DNA of 64,000 nt from an uncultured Pseudomonadales bacterium (GTDB lineage: Bacteria > Pseudomonadota > Gammaproteobacteria > Pseudomonadales > CANNCY01): positions 620,001-684,000 of the forward strand of contig CANNCY010000001.1 in assembly GCA_947503335.1 (NCBI GenBank), written 5' to 3'. The translations under genes and the position numbers were made by a program. Positions 1-9,406 of the stretch are shown piece after piece (the first letter of the stretch is position 1; the number at the start of each line of letters is the position of its first letter). The notes under the pieces were generated by a model that was given only the letters and a program-made list of their open reading frames with translations, did not search any database and was not told where the DNA came from.

Positions 1-311
1 ACCAGAATGCCTGATTCTAAGTTGGGCAGCATGCCTAGAACCCGAAGGCGTTCAGAGGTGATGTCTTCGTGTGGTGAAAAGCTATCAAAGGGCAGTGTTT
101 CACGGTCAGGAAAATGTAGTGCCGGGCGATCGGGCGTAAATGCATTGATCTCACGCTCTAGTCGAGCGGCGTTTGCCGAGTCGGCAGTAATCACCACAAT
201 GGGGCCTTGAGCCTGTTTACTGGCGTCGACAATCGAGCGAGCTAATGCCGCACCAGTTGTGTTAAGCCAGTAAGTACTCTCGTGTGCGTTCGATGAAAAG
301 AAGCTATTCAA
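1..311 (-). CDS. mfd: Transcription-repair coupling factor Mfd, N-terminal fragment
   Basis: This is the 5' end of a minus-strand gene that runs off the left edge, so only about 103 residues are visible. Mfd is a DNA translocase that removes stalled RNA polymerase and recruits UvrA. The visible part is the start of the UvrB-like domain and contains the family stretch FPDRETLPFDSFSPHEDITS followed by ERLRVLGMLPNL. An in-frame TAA lies just upstream, and TTG at 311-309 is the only nearby in-frame start I see, so a non-ATG start is inferred. Divergent placement beside gap matches Pseudomonas gene order. Identity is confident; the start is less so. Confidence 0.85.
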   Translation of the reverse strand, partial: MNSFFSSNAHESTYWLNTTGAALARSIVDASKQAQGPIVVITADSANAARLEREINAFTPDRPALHFPDRETLPFDSFSPHEDITSERLRVLGMLPNLESGIL

Positions 312-421
312 AGTAAAATCTTACGTCGGTTTTATCTGAACAGCATAGCCTAAAGCATTATCGCGTAGGTCACTAGTTGCCTGCTAAATCATCGTTTGTC
401 AGTTTGTCATATAGAGTGCGA

Positions 422-450
422 TTGATTAAGGCAGCGTCGCCTTGCATAAT
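422..450 (+). promoter_or_regulatory. Candidate promoter for gap
   Basis: TTGATT (422-427) and CATAAT (445-450) are separated by 17 bases, a reasonable sigma-70 match. A small hairpin (AAGGC at 428-432, GCCTT at 439-443) lies in the spacer. The implied leader before gap is about 105 bases. No other strong promoter is evident in 312-562, which otherwise holds no gene I can support. Prediction only. Confidence 0.35.
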
Positions 451-562
451 TGCTCTGCGCGAACATAAAAAGCGCCGCTGGTTGTGACAGCAGCTAGACG
501 TAAGGCAAAGACCTAACTTTTGATAAATTTTTCTACTCAAACCCACTTTGAGATAAGGCACT

Positions 563-2020
563 ATGACAGACAATAGACCACACCCAGAAGATTACTTCTC
601 TGATTGGAAAGAACGCGAAGCGCTTGCAGAGGCCATGATTCCTGCTGTAGGTAAGCTTTACCGAGAGCAAAACGTTGTTTGCTACGTTTACGGCAAGTCG
701 CTAGTTAACCAGTCAGTGATTCAAATCATGAAGGCGCATCGCTTTGTGCGTCAGGTCGAGCACAACGAGTTATCAGAGTACGACAGCTATCCAGTGATTG
801 AGGCGCTTTCAAAGCTAGATCTAGGTCAGTCGCATATCGATGTAGGGCGAATTGCTGCAGCGTACGCAGAATCAGATAAATCGATTGGTCTAGACCAGTT
901 TGTAGCTGATCAGGTTGACGGTGCAATCGCAGATAAAGATGCGCCGGTCGCAGAGCCGCGCGACGTTGTATTGTACGGTTTTGGCCGCATTGGCCGACTT
1001 TTGGCTCGTCTTTTAATCGAAAAAACTGGGTCTGGTGATGTAATGCGCTTGCGCGCGATTGTTGTGCGCCGTGGCAAGGCTAAGAATGACTTAGTAAAGC
1101 GTGCTTCACTGTTGCGTCGCGATTCTATCCACGGTGGCTTTAATGGCACGATACGTGTTGATGAAGAGCGTCAGGTGTTGATCTGTAATGGTAACGAGGT
1201 GCAGATTATCTATGCCAACTCGCCATCAGATGTTAACTACAATCACTATGGTATCGATAAGGCGATTGTAATCGACAACACAGGTGTTTGGCGCGATGAG
1301 GCGGGCCTTGGTCAGCACTTGGCGTGTAAGGGTGTAGATAAGGTTATTCTTACTGCGCCAGGTAAGGGTGATCTTAAGAACGTGGTCTACGGTATCAACC
1401 ATGACTCTATCGAAGAGTCAGATAAGATCGTGACTGCTGCTTCTTGTACCACAAACGCGATTGTTCCTACGCTTAAGGCGATGATGGACAAGTTCGGCGT
1501 CGTAAGTGGTCATGTTGAAACTGTTCACGCATTTACTAACGATCAGAATCTGATCGATAACTACCATTCGGCTGAGCGCCGTGGCCGTTCGGCGCCGTTG
1601 AATATGGTACTGACTGAAACGGGCGCTGCTAAGGCTGTGTCAAAGGCATTGCCAGAGCTGGAGGGTAAGTTAACAGGTAATGCGATTCGTGTTCCTACCC
1701 CGAATGTGTCGATGGCAATCTTGAACCTTACACTTGAAACCGAAACTGATCGCGAAGAGCTTAACGAATATATGCGTTATGTTGCGATGCATTCGCCATT
1801 GCGTAAGCAGATTGACTATACCGAGTCACCAGAAGTAGTGTCGTCTGACTTTGTGGGTTCTCGCCATGCGTGTATTTTTGATGCCAAGGCAACCATTGTG
1901 AACAAAAATCATGCTGTGCTTTACTGCTGGTACGATAACGAGTTTGGTTACAGCTGTCAGGTGCATCGTGTACTTGAGAAAGTTGCTGGTGTTCAGTACA
2001 AGGTTTTCCCGGCTGAATAA
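563..2020 (+). CDS. gap: Glyceraldehyde-3-phosphate dehydrogenase, long form
   Basis: The 485-residue enzyme interconverts glyceraldehyde 3-phosphate and 1,3-bisphosphoglycerate with a nicotinamide cofactor. Ordinary GAPDH is about 330-340 residues. Here a helical-looking N-terminal extension of about 130 residues precedes the Rossmann start YGFGRIGRLL (residues 138-147). The catalytic motif ASCTTN places the nucleophile at Cys295, and His322 in VHAFTND is the likely partner. Long GAPDHs of this kind occur beside mfd and nqr in Pseudomonas relatives. ATG 563 follows a weak GATAAGG ribosome site. A gluconeogenic or anaplerotic role is inference. A 7-bp GC stem at 2046-2066, with no U tract, follows the stop. 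Confidence 0.92.
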   Translation: MTDNRPHPEDYFSDWKEREALAEAMIPAVGKLYREQNVVCYVYGKSLVNQSVIQIMKAHRFVRQVEHNELSEYDSYPVIEALSKLDLGQSHIDVGRIAAAYAESDKSIGLDQFVADQVDGAIADKDAPVAEPRDVVLYGFGRIGRLLARLLIEKTGSGDVMRLRAIVVRRGKAKNDLVKRASLLRRDSIHGGFNGTIRVDEERQVLICNGNEVQIIYANSPSDVNYNHYGIDKAIVIDNTGVWRDEAGLGQHLACKGVDKVILTAPGKGDLKNVVYGINHDSIEESDKIVTAASCTTNAIVPTLKAMMDKFGVVSGHVETVHAFTNDQNLIDNYHSAERRGRSAPLNMVLTETGAAKAVSKALPELEGKLTGNAIRVPTPNVSMAILNLTLETETDREELNEYMRYVAMHSPLRKQIDYTESPEVVSSDFVGSRHACIFDAKATIVNKNHAVLYCWYDNEFGYSCQVHRVLEKVAGVQYKVFPAE

Positions 2021-2321
2021 GCCTGTACTTGTTCTTTAGAAGAGTGGGTGGCGGCCGTAGCCACCCGTTCATGAATGCTCGTCTCTCGCTCTCCTTTCAG
2101 ATTGTAAATAACAACCCTCCATATATGCCTTTCGTCTATAGAAAACGATAGGGGCAATTCGTATAATTGCCGCGGCCTTAATATATGCTCGCTTTGCGAA
2201 TAAAAGGTTCGGATATTTGACTACCCTATAAAGAGTAGGCAAATAGCGAATCTAGGCGCTAAGGGCGCATGTATTAGAGGATTTTTGGTTTTTAAACAAT
2301 AGTCAGTCTCAGGCAGGACGT
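2021..2321 (+). promoter_or_regulatory. Non-coding leader and promoter region of the nqr operon
   Basis: These 301 bases hold no convincing gene. GGGTGGC/GCCACCC (2046-2066) could weakly terminate gap. A TATAAT box at 2162-2167 sits inside the inverted repeat GGCAATT/AATTGCC (2154-2172), but no good -35 box lies 17 bases upstream, which may mean an activator is needed. A second short repeat, CTAC/GTAG, spans roughly 2221-2238. A ribosome site in AGGCAGGACGT precedes nqrA. The leader from the TATAAT box would be about 150 bases, long for a simple operon. Confidence 0.4.
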
Positions 2322-3650
2322 ATGATTAAAATTCGTCGAGGTATGGATTTACCGATTAGCGGTGCTCCAGACCTGTCCGTAACCGAGACTCTTACTTCAA
2401 GGTCAGTTGCCGTATTAGGTGATGACTTTGTCGGCATGAAGCCGACAATGGCCGTTGATGTAGGGGATAAGGTTAAACTCGGGCAAGAATTATTCGAAGA
2501 TAAGAAAAACCCGGGTGTAAAATACACAGCCCCGGCGTCAGGTACGGTTAGCGCAATTAACCGTGGTGATCGCCGTGTATTACAGTCGGTAGTGATTGAT
2601 GTTGATGGCGACGACGCTATCGATTTTGGTGCAGCGGATATAGCTTCGCTAGAGCGCCAAGCAATCGTAGATAAATTGGTAGCTTCTGGTGAGTGGGTTG
2701 CGTTGCGAACTCGCCCATACGGTAAAGTGCCAGCGATCAATTCAACCCCCGCAGCTATTTTTGTGAACGCTATGGATACTAATCCATTAGCAGCATCACC
2801 TGAGTTGGCGATTGCTGAAAGTGCTGAGTTGTTTGAAAAGGGTCTACAGGCTATCGCTAAGTTAAGCGATAAGACCTATTTGACCGTTGCTGGAGATTCA
2901 AGTCTTTCTACCTCGGTAGCTGGCGTTGAAGTAGCTAAGTTTGATGGTGTTCACCCCGCTGGTTTGCCTGGTACACACATTCACTTTTTGCACCCTGTAA
3001 ATGAGTCAACCACAGTTTGGACCATTAACGCTCAAGATGTTATCGCCTTTGGTGGTTTGTTCGCTTCGGGCAAGGTGCACACTGATCGTTTAGTGTCACT
3101 TGCTGGTCCACAGGTAGAAACGCCTCGTCTTGTTAAGGTAAATCGCGGTGCAGATTTGGTTGCTTTAGCGGCTGGAAATCTAAAAGACGGTGAAACGCGA
3201 GTAATTAGCGGTTCAGTATTGAACGGCCGTATTGCAAGTGGTGCCGAAGGTTACCTAGGTCGTTATGATGTTCAGGTGTCAGCACTTAAAGAAGGTCACG
3301 AGCGCCCAATGCTTCACTTCTTTAATCCTGGTGCAAATCGTCACTCTGAGCTGAACATTTACCTAAGTAAGTTCAACAAGTCTAAGAAGTTTGACTTTAC
3401 CACCAATACCAATGGTGGCGAGCGTGGCATGGTGCCATCGGGTTCTTACGAGCGCGTAATGCCTCAAGATTACTTGCCAACTCAGTTGCTACGCGCAATC
3501 TTGGTAGGTGATACCGATATGGCACAGAAGCTAGGTGCTTTAGAGCTAGTTGAAGAAGATCTAGCGCTTTGTACCTATGTTTGCCCAGCTAAATATGAGT
3601 ATGGTTCGATCTTGCGTGACAACCTTACCCGCATCGAAATTGAGGGCTGA
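2322..3650 (+). CDS. nqrA: Na+-translocating NADH:quinone reductase subunit A
   Basis: NqrA is the cytoplasmic, non-flavin subunit of the sodium-pumping NADH:ubiquinone oxidoreductase of the inner membrane and contributes to quinone interaction. The 442-residue product opens with the family start [14 protein letters not shown] and keeps the biotinyl/lipoyl-like barrel stretch [19 protein letters not shown] and the [10 protein letters not shown] segment near residues 85-97. It has no membrane helices, as expected. It is the first gene of a tight operon; nqrB starts five bases after its stop. The order nqrABCDEF is the standard one, so the assignment is secure. Confidence 0.97.
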   Translation: MIKIRRGMDLPISGAPDLSVTETLTSRSVAVLGDDFVGMKPTMAVDVGDKVKLGQELFEDKKNPGVKYTAPASGTVSAINRGDRRVLQSVVIDVDGDDAIDFGAADIASLERQAIVDKLVASGEWVALRTRPYGKVPAINSTPAAIFVNAMDTNPLAASPELAIAESAELFEKGLQAIAKLSDKTYLTVAGDSSLSTSVAGVEVAKFDGVHPAGLPGTHIHFLHPVNESTTVWTINAQDVIAFGGLFASGKVHTDRLVSLAGPQVETPRLVKVNRGADLVALAAGNLKDGETRVISGSVLNGRIASGAEGYLGRYDVQVSALKEGHERPMLHFFNPGANRHSELNIYLSKFNKSKKFDFTTNTNGGERGMVPSGSYERVMPQDYLPTQLLRAILVGDTDMAQKLGALELVEEDLALCTYVCPAKYEYGSILRDNLTRIEIEG

Positions 3651-3655
3651 TTAAG

Positions 3656-4858
3656 ATGAGCTTACGTCAAAAAATTGACCGTGATATCGCGCCTCACTTT
3701 TTGAAGGGCGGTAAGTGGGAGAAGTACTACCCACTATATGAAATGTTCGATACTTTTTTGTATCAACCAAACGAGTTAACTCGCCACAATACGCACGTAC
3801 GTGAAGGTGTTGACCTTAAGCGTATGATGATTACCGTATGGATGTGTGCGTTCCCTGCAATGTTTATGGGTATGTACAACCTTGGTCTTCAGGCAAACAC
3901 TGCGATTGCTGCAGGTATGGCTGCGCCTTCAGATTGGCACGGTGCTCTTATTGCTCTGCTAGCGGGTCATAACCCAGCATCAATCTGGGACAACCTGATC
4001 TACGGTGCGGCATATTTCTTACCGATCTACATTACAACTTTTGCTGTGGGTATCGCGTGGGAAATTTTATTCGCTGTAAAGCGTGGCCACGAAGTAAACG
4101 AAGGTTTCTTCGTAACCTCGATTCTTTTTGCTCTAACCTTGCCACCCGATATTCCGCTAATCTTTGTAGCACTAGGTATCTCGTTTGGTGTGGTAATCGG
4201 TAAAGAAGTATTCGGTGGTACTGGTAAGAACTTCTTGAACCCAGCCCTAACTGGCCGTGCGTTCTTGTTCTTCGCATACCCATCGTATATCTCGGGTGAT
4301 GCAGTATGGACTGCGGTAGACGGCTACACTGGTGCAACTGCACTTTCTGTAGGTGTAGCAGGTGGTGTTGAAGCGATTCAGCAAACCTGGAGCTGGTCAG
4401 ATGCCTTTATCGGCTTTATCCCTGGTTCTATTGGTGAAGTATCAACCCTAGCGATCTTGATCGGTGGTGGTGCACTGCTATTCACTAAGATTGCTTCATG
4501 GCGCATTGTTGCTGGTATCGCAGTAGGCACGTTCATTATGTCTGGTCTGTTCAACCTAATTGGTTCAGATACTAACCAGATGGTAGCTATGCCTTGGCAC
4601 TGGCACTGGGTACTTGGTGGCCTAGCCTTTGGTGCGTTCTTCATGGCAACTGACCCAGTATCTGCATCTATGACCAACACTGGAAAGTGGGTATACGGTA
4701 TCTTGATCGGCCTAATGGTTATTTTGATTCGTGTAGCTAACCCTGGTTACCCAGAAGGTATGATGCTAGCAATTCTATTAGCGAACCTGTTCGCTCCATT
4801 AATTGACCACTTTGTAGTGGAGTCAAACATCAAACGGAGGCTTTCACGTGTCAAATAA
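3656..4858 (+). CDS. nqrB: Na+-translocating NADH:quinone reductase subunit B
   Basis: NqrB is a large membrane subunit that forms part of the sodium path and carries covalent FMN plus riboflavin. The 400-residue product has an N-terminal cytoplasmic stretch and many hydrophobic helices. The flavinylation motif is in [10 protein letters not shown], giving Thr228 as the predicted phosphoester FMN site, equivalent to Thr236 in the studied Vibrio protein. ApbE encoded downstream would attach the FMN. The C-terminus overlaps nqrC by 11 bases, and a strong CGGAGG ribosome site for nqrC (4834-4839) lies inside the nqrB coding end. Confidence 0.97.
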   Translation: MSLRQKIDRDIAPHFLKGGKWEKYYPLYEMFDTFLYQPNELTRHNTHVREGVDLKRMMITVWMCAFPAMFMGMYNLGLQANTAIAAGMAAPSDWHGALIALLAGHNPASIWDNLIYGAAYFLPIYITTFAVGIAWEILFAVKRGHEVNEGFFVTSILFALTLPPDIPLIFVALGISFGVVIGKEVFGGTGKNFLNPALTGRAFLFFAYPSYISGDAVWTAVDGYTGATALSVGVAGGVEAIQQTWSWSDAFIGFIPGSIGEVSTLAILIGGGALLFTKIASWRIVAGIAVGTFIMSGLFNLIGSDTNQMVAMPWHWHWVLGGLAFGAFFMATDPVSASMTNTGKWVYGILIGLMVILIRVANPGYPEGMMLAILLANLFAPLIDHFVVESNIKRRLSRVK

Positions 4859-5612
4859 TCAAGACACCATTGGTCGTACGCTTGGCGTTACTATCGCGCT
4901 CTGTTTTGTGTGCGCGGTTATCGTAGCGACTGCAGCTGTATCGTTGCGTCCACTACAGCAAGCCAACGTTGTTGACGACATGAACCGCAACATTCTTCAA
5001 GCGGCAGGCATCTTTGATGAGTCGCGCTCTATTCGTGAGCAGTTTGAAGAGAGTGTTGAAGCAAAAGTAATCGATCTACGCACTGGTAAGTACGTAGACA
5101 TGGACCCAGCGACCTACAATCAGCGTGCAGCGTCTAAGGATGCTGAGATGTCTGAAGTGCTAGCTGATGACCCTGCAGGTATTAAGCGTCAAGAATATTT
5201 CTCGCTTGTATATCTAGTGAGCAAAGACGGCAGCCTAGATAAGGTTATTCTACCTGTTCGTGGCTATGGTCTTTGGTCTACGCTTTACGGCTTTATCGCA
5301 TTAGAATCTGATCTGAACACTGTAGCAGGTCTTGGTTTTTACGAGCACGGCGAAACGCCTGGGCTTGGTGGTGAAGTAGATAACCCGCGCTGGAAGGCTC
5401 TATGGCCTGGTAAACAAGTACGCAACGGTGATGAACTCGCCCTTACCGTACTTAAGGGTAAAGCTGAGCCTGGTCCTAAGCAGCAATATCAGGTTGATGG
5501 CCTATCAGGCGCTACCTTGACCACCGCTGGTATCGATCGTTTCGTACGTTTCTGGTTGGGCGAGCGTGGTTTCGCTACTTACCTAGAAAACCTTAAGAAT
5601 GGAGAGGCGTAG
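4848..5612 (+). CDS. nqrC: Na+-translocating NADH:quinone reductase subunit C
   Basis: NqrC is the periplasm-facing FMN subunit, anchored by one N-terminal helix (about residues 10-32). The 254-residue protein carries the FMN-binding domain and the motif [11 protein letters not shown], which gives Thr223 as the predicted covalent FMN site. The start is GTG at 4848, chosen because CGGAGG lies nine bases upstream and the N-terminus then gives a short cytoplasmic lead into the membrane helix. It overlaps nqrB by 11 bases and is followed by nqrD after a two-base gap. Confidence 0.96.
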   Translation: MSNNQDTIGRTLGVTIALCFVCAVIVATAAVSLRPLQQANVVDDMNRNILQAAGIFDESRSIREQFEESVEAKVIDLRTGKYVDMDPATYNQRAASKDAEMSEVLADDPAGIKRQEYFSLVYLVSKDGSLDKVILPVRGYGLWSTLYGFIALESDLNTVAGLGFYEHGETPGLGGEVDNPRWKALWPGKQVRNGDELALTVLKGKAEPGPKQQYQVDGLSGATLTTAGIDRFVRFWLGERGFATYLENLKNGEA

Positions 5613-5614
5613 TC

Positions 5615-6274
5615 GTGGACGTTAAAAAGACTCTTTTTGAACCGGTTGTAACAAACAACCCAATCGCACTTCAGATTCTTGGTATCTGTTCGGCACTTGC
5701 TGTAACCACTAGCCTTCAGGTTAGTTTGGTAATGTGTGTGGCGTTGACTGCAGTAGCGGCGTTCTCGAACCTATTCGTTTCGATGATCCGTAACTTCATT
5801 CCTAACAGCATTCGAATCATCGTGCAGATGACGATCATCGCATCGCTGGTAATCGTTGTTGACCAGATCCTTAAAGCATACGCTTACGAAACATCTAAGC
5901 AGCTTTCTGTATTTGTTGGTCTGATCATTACTAACTGTATTGTGATGGGGCGTGCAGAAGCCTTCGCGATGAAGAACAAGCCTTGGCCTTCGTTTGTTGA
6001 CGGTATCGGTAACGGTCTAGGTTACTCGGTAATCCTAATCGCCGTAGCAGTAGTGCGTGAGCTATTTGGTGCAGGCACCCTAATGGGCTACGAGATTCTT
6101 CAAACGGTTAACAACGGTGGCTGGTATGTGCCAAACGGCATGATGCTAATCGCACCTAGCTCGTTCATCGTTATCGGTCTTTTGATCTGGGCAATTCGTA
6201 TTTACGATCCGCAACAGGTTGAAGAGCCAGAATTTAAGATTGCACCTAACTCTAAGATGAAGGAGGCTCACTAA
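5615..6274 (+). CDS. nqrD: Na+-translocating NADH:quinone reductase subunit D
   Basis: NqrD is an integral membrane subunit that pairs with NqrE to hold an iron centre in the middle of the membrane. The 219-residue product is almost entirely hydrophobic, with about six helices. The two conserved membrane cysteines are visible as Cys25 (ILGICSAL) and Cys108 (ITNCIVMGR), on the two symmetry-related halves. It starts with GTG behind GGAGAGG, and its stop overlaps the first base of nqrE. NqrM, encoded later in the cluster, is the known helper for loading this iron site. Confidence 0.96.
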   Translation: MDVKKTLFEPVVTNNPIALQILGICSALAVTTSLQVSLVMCVALTAVAAFSNLFVSMIRNFIPNSIRIIVQMTIIASLVIVVDQILKAYAYETSKQLSVFVGLIITNCIVMGRAEAFAMKNKPWPSFVDGIGNGLGYSVILIAVAVVRELFGAGTLMGYEILQTVNNGGWYVPNGMMLIAPSSFIVIGLLIWAIRIYDPQQVEEPEFKIAPNSKMKEAH

Positions 6275-6888
6275 TGGATCTTTTAAGTATCTTTATTCGC
6301 GCCATCTTCGTAGAGAACATGGCCCTAGGTTTCTTCCTAGGTATGTGTACGTTCATTGCGATCTCTAAAAAGATTGACGCAGCGCTGGGTCTTGGTATCG
6401 CAGTAGTTGTGGTATTGGGCATCACCGTACCGGTTAACAACTTGCTTTATAACTACCTATTGGCTCCAGGTGCACTAGCATGGACAGGGGTAGAGGGTTC
6501 AGAAAACTGGGACCTCAGCTTCTTGGGCTACCTAAGCTACATCGGTGTAATTGCAGCAATCGTTCAGATCATGGAAATGTTCTTAGATAAGTTCGTTCCA
6601 GCGCTATACAACGCACTAGGTGTGTTCTTACCATTGATCACAGTGAACTGTGCAATCTTGGGCGCAAGCTTGTTGATGGTTCAGCGTGAGCTTGGCTTTA
6701 GTGAGTCAGTTGTATTTGGTCTAGGTTCAGGTGTTGGTTGGGCGCTTGCGATTACTGCCCTTGCTGGTATTCGTGAAAAACTTAAGTACAGCGACATTCC
6801 TCCAGGTCTTCGCGGTCTTGGTATCACCTTTATCACTGTTGGCCTAATGTCTCTAGGCTTCATGTCGTTCGGCGGCATGAGCGTTTAA
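6274..6888 (+). CDS. nqrE: Na+-translocating NADH:quinone reductase subunit E
   Basis: NqrE is the inverted-topology partner of NqrD. The 204-residue membrane protein has Cys25 in LGMCTFIAI and Cys126 in [10 protein letters not shown], the two ligands expected to complete the four-cysteine iron site with NqrD. AAGGAGG stands just before the ATG, inside the end of nqrD, and the genes overlap by one base, so translational coupling is likely. Length and motifs agree with the family (about 200 residues). NqrD/E resemble RnfA/E, but the surrounding nqrA-C-F genes settle the identity. Confidence 0.96.
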   Translation: MDLLSIFIRAIFVENMALGFFLGMCTFIAISKKIDAALGLGIAVVVVLGITVPVNNLLYNYLLAPGALAWTGVEGSENWDLSFLGYLSYIGVIAAIVQIMEMFLDKFVPALYNALGVFLPLITVNCAILGASLLMVQRELGFSESVVFGLGSGVGWALAITALAGIREKLKYSDIPPGLRGLGITFITVGLMSLGFMSFGGMSV

Positions 6889-6911
6889 GCCAAGAGGAGT
6901 GAGATAACGTT

Positions 6912-8135
6912 ATGGATTTTCAAATCATTTTGGGTGTATTGATGTTCACCCTGATCGTTGTGGCACTGGTACTCGTTATTTTGAGTGCCCGCGCTAAGCT
7001 TGTTAACTCGGGCGACGTGACGATTACAATCAACGACGAGAAAGAGCTGACGGTTCCGGCCGGTGGTAAGCTACTGCAAACCCTTGCAGCAGCTGATCTT
7101 TTCTTGCCATCAGCCTGTGGTGGCGGTGGCTCGTGTGCGCAGTGTTCTTGTGTAGTGACCGAAGGTGGTGGCGAGATGCTTCCTACTGAAGCTGCGCACT
7201 TCACTAAGCGCGAAGCGGGCGAAGGCTGGCGTCTAAGCTGTCAGGTGCCTGTTAAGCAGAGCATGAAGGTTCAAGTACCTGAAGAGGTATTTGGTGTTAA
7301 GCAATGGGAGTGTGAAGTTGAGTCTAACCCGAACGTTGCTACCTTCATTAAAGAGCTTACGCTTAAGCTGCCTGAAGGCGAAAACGTTGACTTTAGAGCT
7401 GGTGGTTACGTTCAGTTAGAGTGTCCTCCACACGAGGTGCACTACAAAGACTTCGATATTCAAGAAGAATATCGTGGCGACTGGGAGCGTTTTGGTTTCT
7501 TCGGTGTATCATCGAAGTGTACTGAAACGACTATCCGTGCATACTCAATGGCGAACTACCCTGAAGAGAAGGGCATTGTTAAGTTCAACATTCGTTGTGC
7601 AACTCCACCACCAAACAACCTATCGATTCCTGCGGGCATCATGTCTTCTTGGGTGTTCAACCTAAAAGAAGGCGATAAGGTTACCGTATACGGCCCATTC
7701 GGTGAGTTCTTCGCTAAAGAAACTGACAATGAAATGGTATTTATCGGTGGTGGTGCAGGTATGGCTCCTATGCGTTCGCATATCTTCGATCAGCTTAAGC
7801 GTCTAAACAGTAAGCGTAAGATTAGCTTCTGGTACGGTGCTCGTTCAATGCGTGAAGCGTTCTACGGCGAAGAGTACGATATGCTAGCCGAAGAAAACGA
7901 CAACTTTGAATGGCATCTAGCCCTGTCTGATCCTCAGCCTGAAGATAACTGGACAGGCCTAACTGGTTTCATTCACAACGTATTGTACGAACAGTATCTA
8001 AAAGACCATAAAGCGCCTGAAGACTGTGAGTACTACATGTGTGGGCCTCCGATGATGAACGCAGCTGTTATCAAGATGCTTGAAGATCTTGGTGTAGAGC
8101 GTGACAACATCTTCTTGGATGACTTTGGTGGCTAA
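6912..8135 (+). CDS. nqrF: Na+-translocating NADH:quinone reductase subunit F (NADH dehydrogenase)
   Basis: NqrF accepts electrons from NADH through FAD and passes them to a [2Fe-2S] cluster. The 407-residue protein has one N-terminal membrane helix (about residues 4-26), then a plant-type ferredoxin domain with Cys69, Cys75, Cys78 and Cys110, then a ferredoxin-reductase module. FAD contact RAYSMANYP and the NAD-binding [11 protein letters not shown] follow in order, and the C-terminus ends in FLDDFGG. An AAGAGGAG ribosome site lies in the 23-base gap after nqrE. The TAA stop shares a base with the apbE start codon. Confidence 0.97.
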   Translation: MDFQIILGVLMFTLIVVALVLVILSARAKLVNSGDVTITINDEKELTVPAGGKLLQTLAAADLFLPSACGGGGSCAQCSCVVTEGGGEMLPTEAAHFTKREAGEGWRLSCQVPVKQSMKVQVPEEVFGVKQWECEVESNPNVATFIKELTLKLPEGENVDFRAGGYVQLECPPHEVHYKDFDIQEEYRGDWERFGFFGVSSKCTETTIRAYSMANYPEEKGIVKFNIRCATPPPNNLSIPAGIMSSWVFNLKEGDKVTVYGPFGEFFAKETDNEMVFIGGGAGMAPMRSHIFDQLKRLNSKRKISFWYGARSMREAFYGEEYDMLAEENDNFEWHLALSDPQPEDNWTGLTGFIHNVLYEQYLKDHKAPEDCEYYMCGPPMMNAAVIKMLEDLGVERDNIFLDDFGG

Positions 8136-9136
8136 TGCTAACTAGTCGTTCAATAGTAACAGGGCTCTTTGTAGCCCTGTTCTGCGTTTTAGCGGGCTGT
8201 AATCAGCAGTCAGTTTCTAGTCACACGTACTCGGGTAAGACCATGGGTACAACCTGGTCGGTTAAGACTGTCGGCGAATGCGTTGTAACTCAAGACCAAT
8301 TAGAGCAGCGGCTGATCGACGTAAATCAGGTTGCGTCAACCTATATCGCTGATTCAGAACTATCTGTACTGAATCGCAATGCCGCTGCTGGGCAAACGAT
8401 ATCTATTTCTTCGGCTCTATCGGCGATTATCGAGGAGTCGTTATACGTATTCGACGTATCGGATGGGGCGTTCGATGTGACAGTGGGCCGATTGGTTAGG
8501 CTTTGGGGATTTGGCCCCGACTTTCGTTCTAAGCCGCCAAGTAAAGAAGATACTGATGCGGCATTGCTAAATGTCGGTTCAGCCGCCATTAACGTACAGC
8601 CAACAGCGATAACCTACACGTCTGCGCGAGAGATTGATTTATCAGCGATCGCCAAAGGGTGGGGGGTAGATCAGTTGGGCGAGTTGTTAGAGAGTCACGG
8701 CTGTGTTAATTACCTCGCAGAGATAGGTGGTGAATTGCTCGCCAAAGGTACTAATGATCGAGGCGAATTTTGGGCGATTGCGGTTGAAAAGCCACAGCGC
8801 CAAGGGCAGCAAGCGATACAAATTTTGCAGCTCGACAATAAAGCAGTTGCTACGTCGGGAGATTACCGCAACTTTTATGAGTACGAAGGTAAGCGATACT
8901 CGCATACAATAGACCCCAGTACGGGTATGCCAGTAACTCATTCGTTAGCGTCTGTCACGGTGGTTGCCAATGACGCTACGAGCGCTGACGGCTTTGCAAC
9001 GGCCCTTAATGTGATGGGTGTCGAGCGCGGTATGCCTGTTGCCAAAGCCGAAGGCTTGGCTGTGATGTTTATAGAATATGAAGGTGATGACCTAAAGGTC
9101 ACCACCAACGCGGCTTTCAAGGCCCTAATGAGGTAA
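8135..9136 (+). CDS. apbE: FAD:protein FMN transferase ApbE (lipoprotein)
   Basis: ApbE cuts FAD and attaches the FMN part to a threonine of target proteins, here most likely NqrB Thr228 and NqrC Thr223. The 333-residue precursor has a type II signal peptide ending in the lipobox LAGC, so lipidation at Cys22 and a periplasmic location are predicted. Family motifs are the early GTTWSVK, IDLSAIAKGWGVDQ in the middle, and ATSGDYRNF with SHTIDPSTGMPV in the catalytic region. Its start overlaps the nqrF stop by one base, so the flavinylation enzyme is made together with its substrates. Confidence 0.95.
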   Translation: MLTSRSIVTGLFVALFCVLAGCNQQSVSSHTYSGKTMGTTWSVKTVGECVVTQDQLEQRLIDVNQVASTYIADSELSVLNRNAAAGQTISISSALSAIIEESLYVFDVSDGAFDVTVGRLVRLWGFGPDFRSKPPSKEDTDAALLNVGSAAINVQPTAITYTSAREIDLSAIAKGWGVDQLGELLESHGCVNYLAEIGGELLAKGTNDRGEFWAIAVEKPQRQGQQAIQILQLDNKAVATSGDYRNFYEYEGKRYSHTIDPSTGMPVTHSLASVTVVANDATSADGFATALNVMGVERGMPVAKAEGLAVMFIEYEGDDLKVTTNAAFKALMR

Positions 9137-9141
9137 GTAAG

Positions 9142-9378
9142 ATGACCATGTTTTTTGTAGTATTGATCGCTTTTTTGGTAATCGTCGCCGCGATGTCAGT
9201 GGGGGTTATATTCGCTAATAAGCCCATTAAAGGCAGCTGCGGTGGGCTACAATCGCTAGGGCTTAAAGACGGCTGCGAAATTTGTGGTGGTAACGACGAA
9301 GAGTGCGAAAAAGAACAGCTTCGCCAAGCTGCCGTACAAAACGACACGCTTGGCTATGACGCTACTAAGAGCAAGTAA
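9142..9378 (+). CDS. nqrM: NqrM, Nqr iron-site maturation protein (DUF539)
   Basis: NqrM is a short membrane protein known to be needed for assembly of active Na+-NQR, probably by supplying iron to the NqrD/NqrE site. The 78-residue product has one N-terminal helix (about residues 4-25) and four cysteines, Cys33, Cys45, Cys48 and Cys55, in KGSCGG, DGCEICGG and EEC. The gene lies five bases after apbE and belongs to the nqr operon. The size, helix and cysteine spacing match the family closely. The charged tail after residue 55 looks variable. Confidence 0.93.
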   Translation: MTMFFVVLIAFLVIVAAMSVGVIFANKPIKGSCGGLQSLGLKDGCEICGGNDEECEKEQLRQAAVQNDTLGYDATKSK

Positions 9379-9406
9379 TAATAAGATCAAAGATTAGGAA
9401 ATTTGT

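Noticed and set aside
373-573. A 66-residue minus-strand frame upstream of gap
   Set aside because: No ribosome site and no family likeness; it covers the putative promoter and the first bases of gap.
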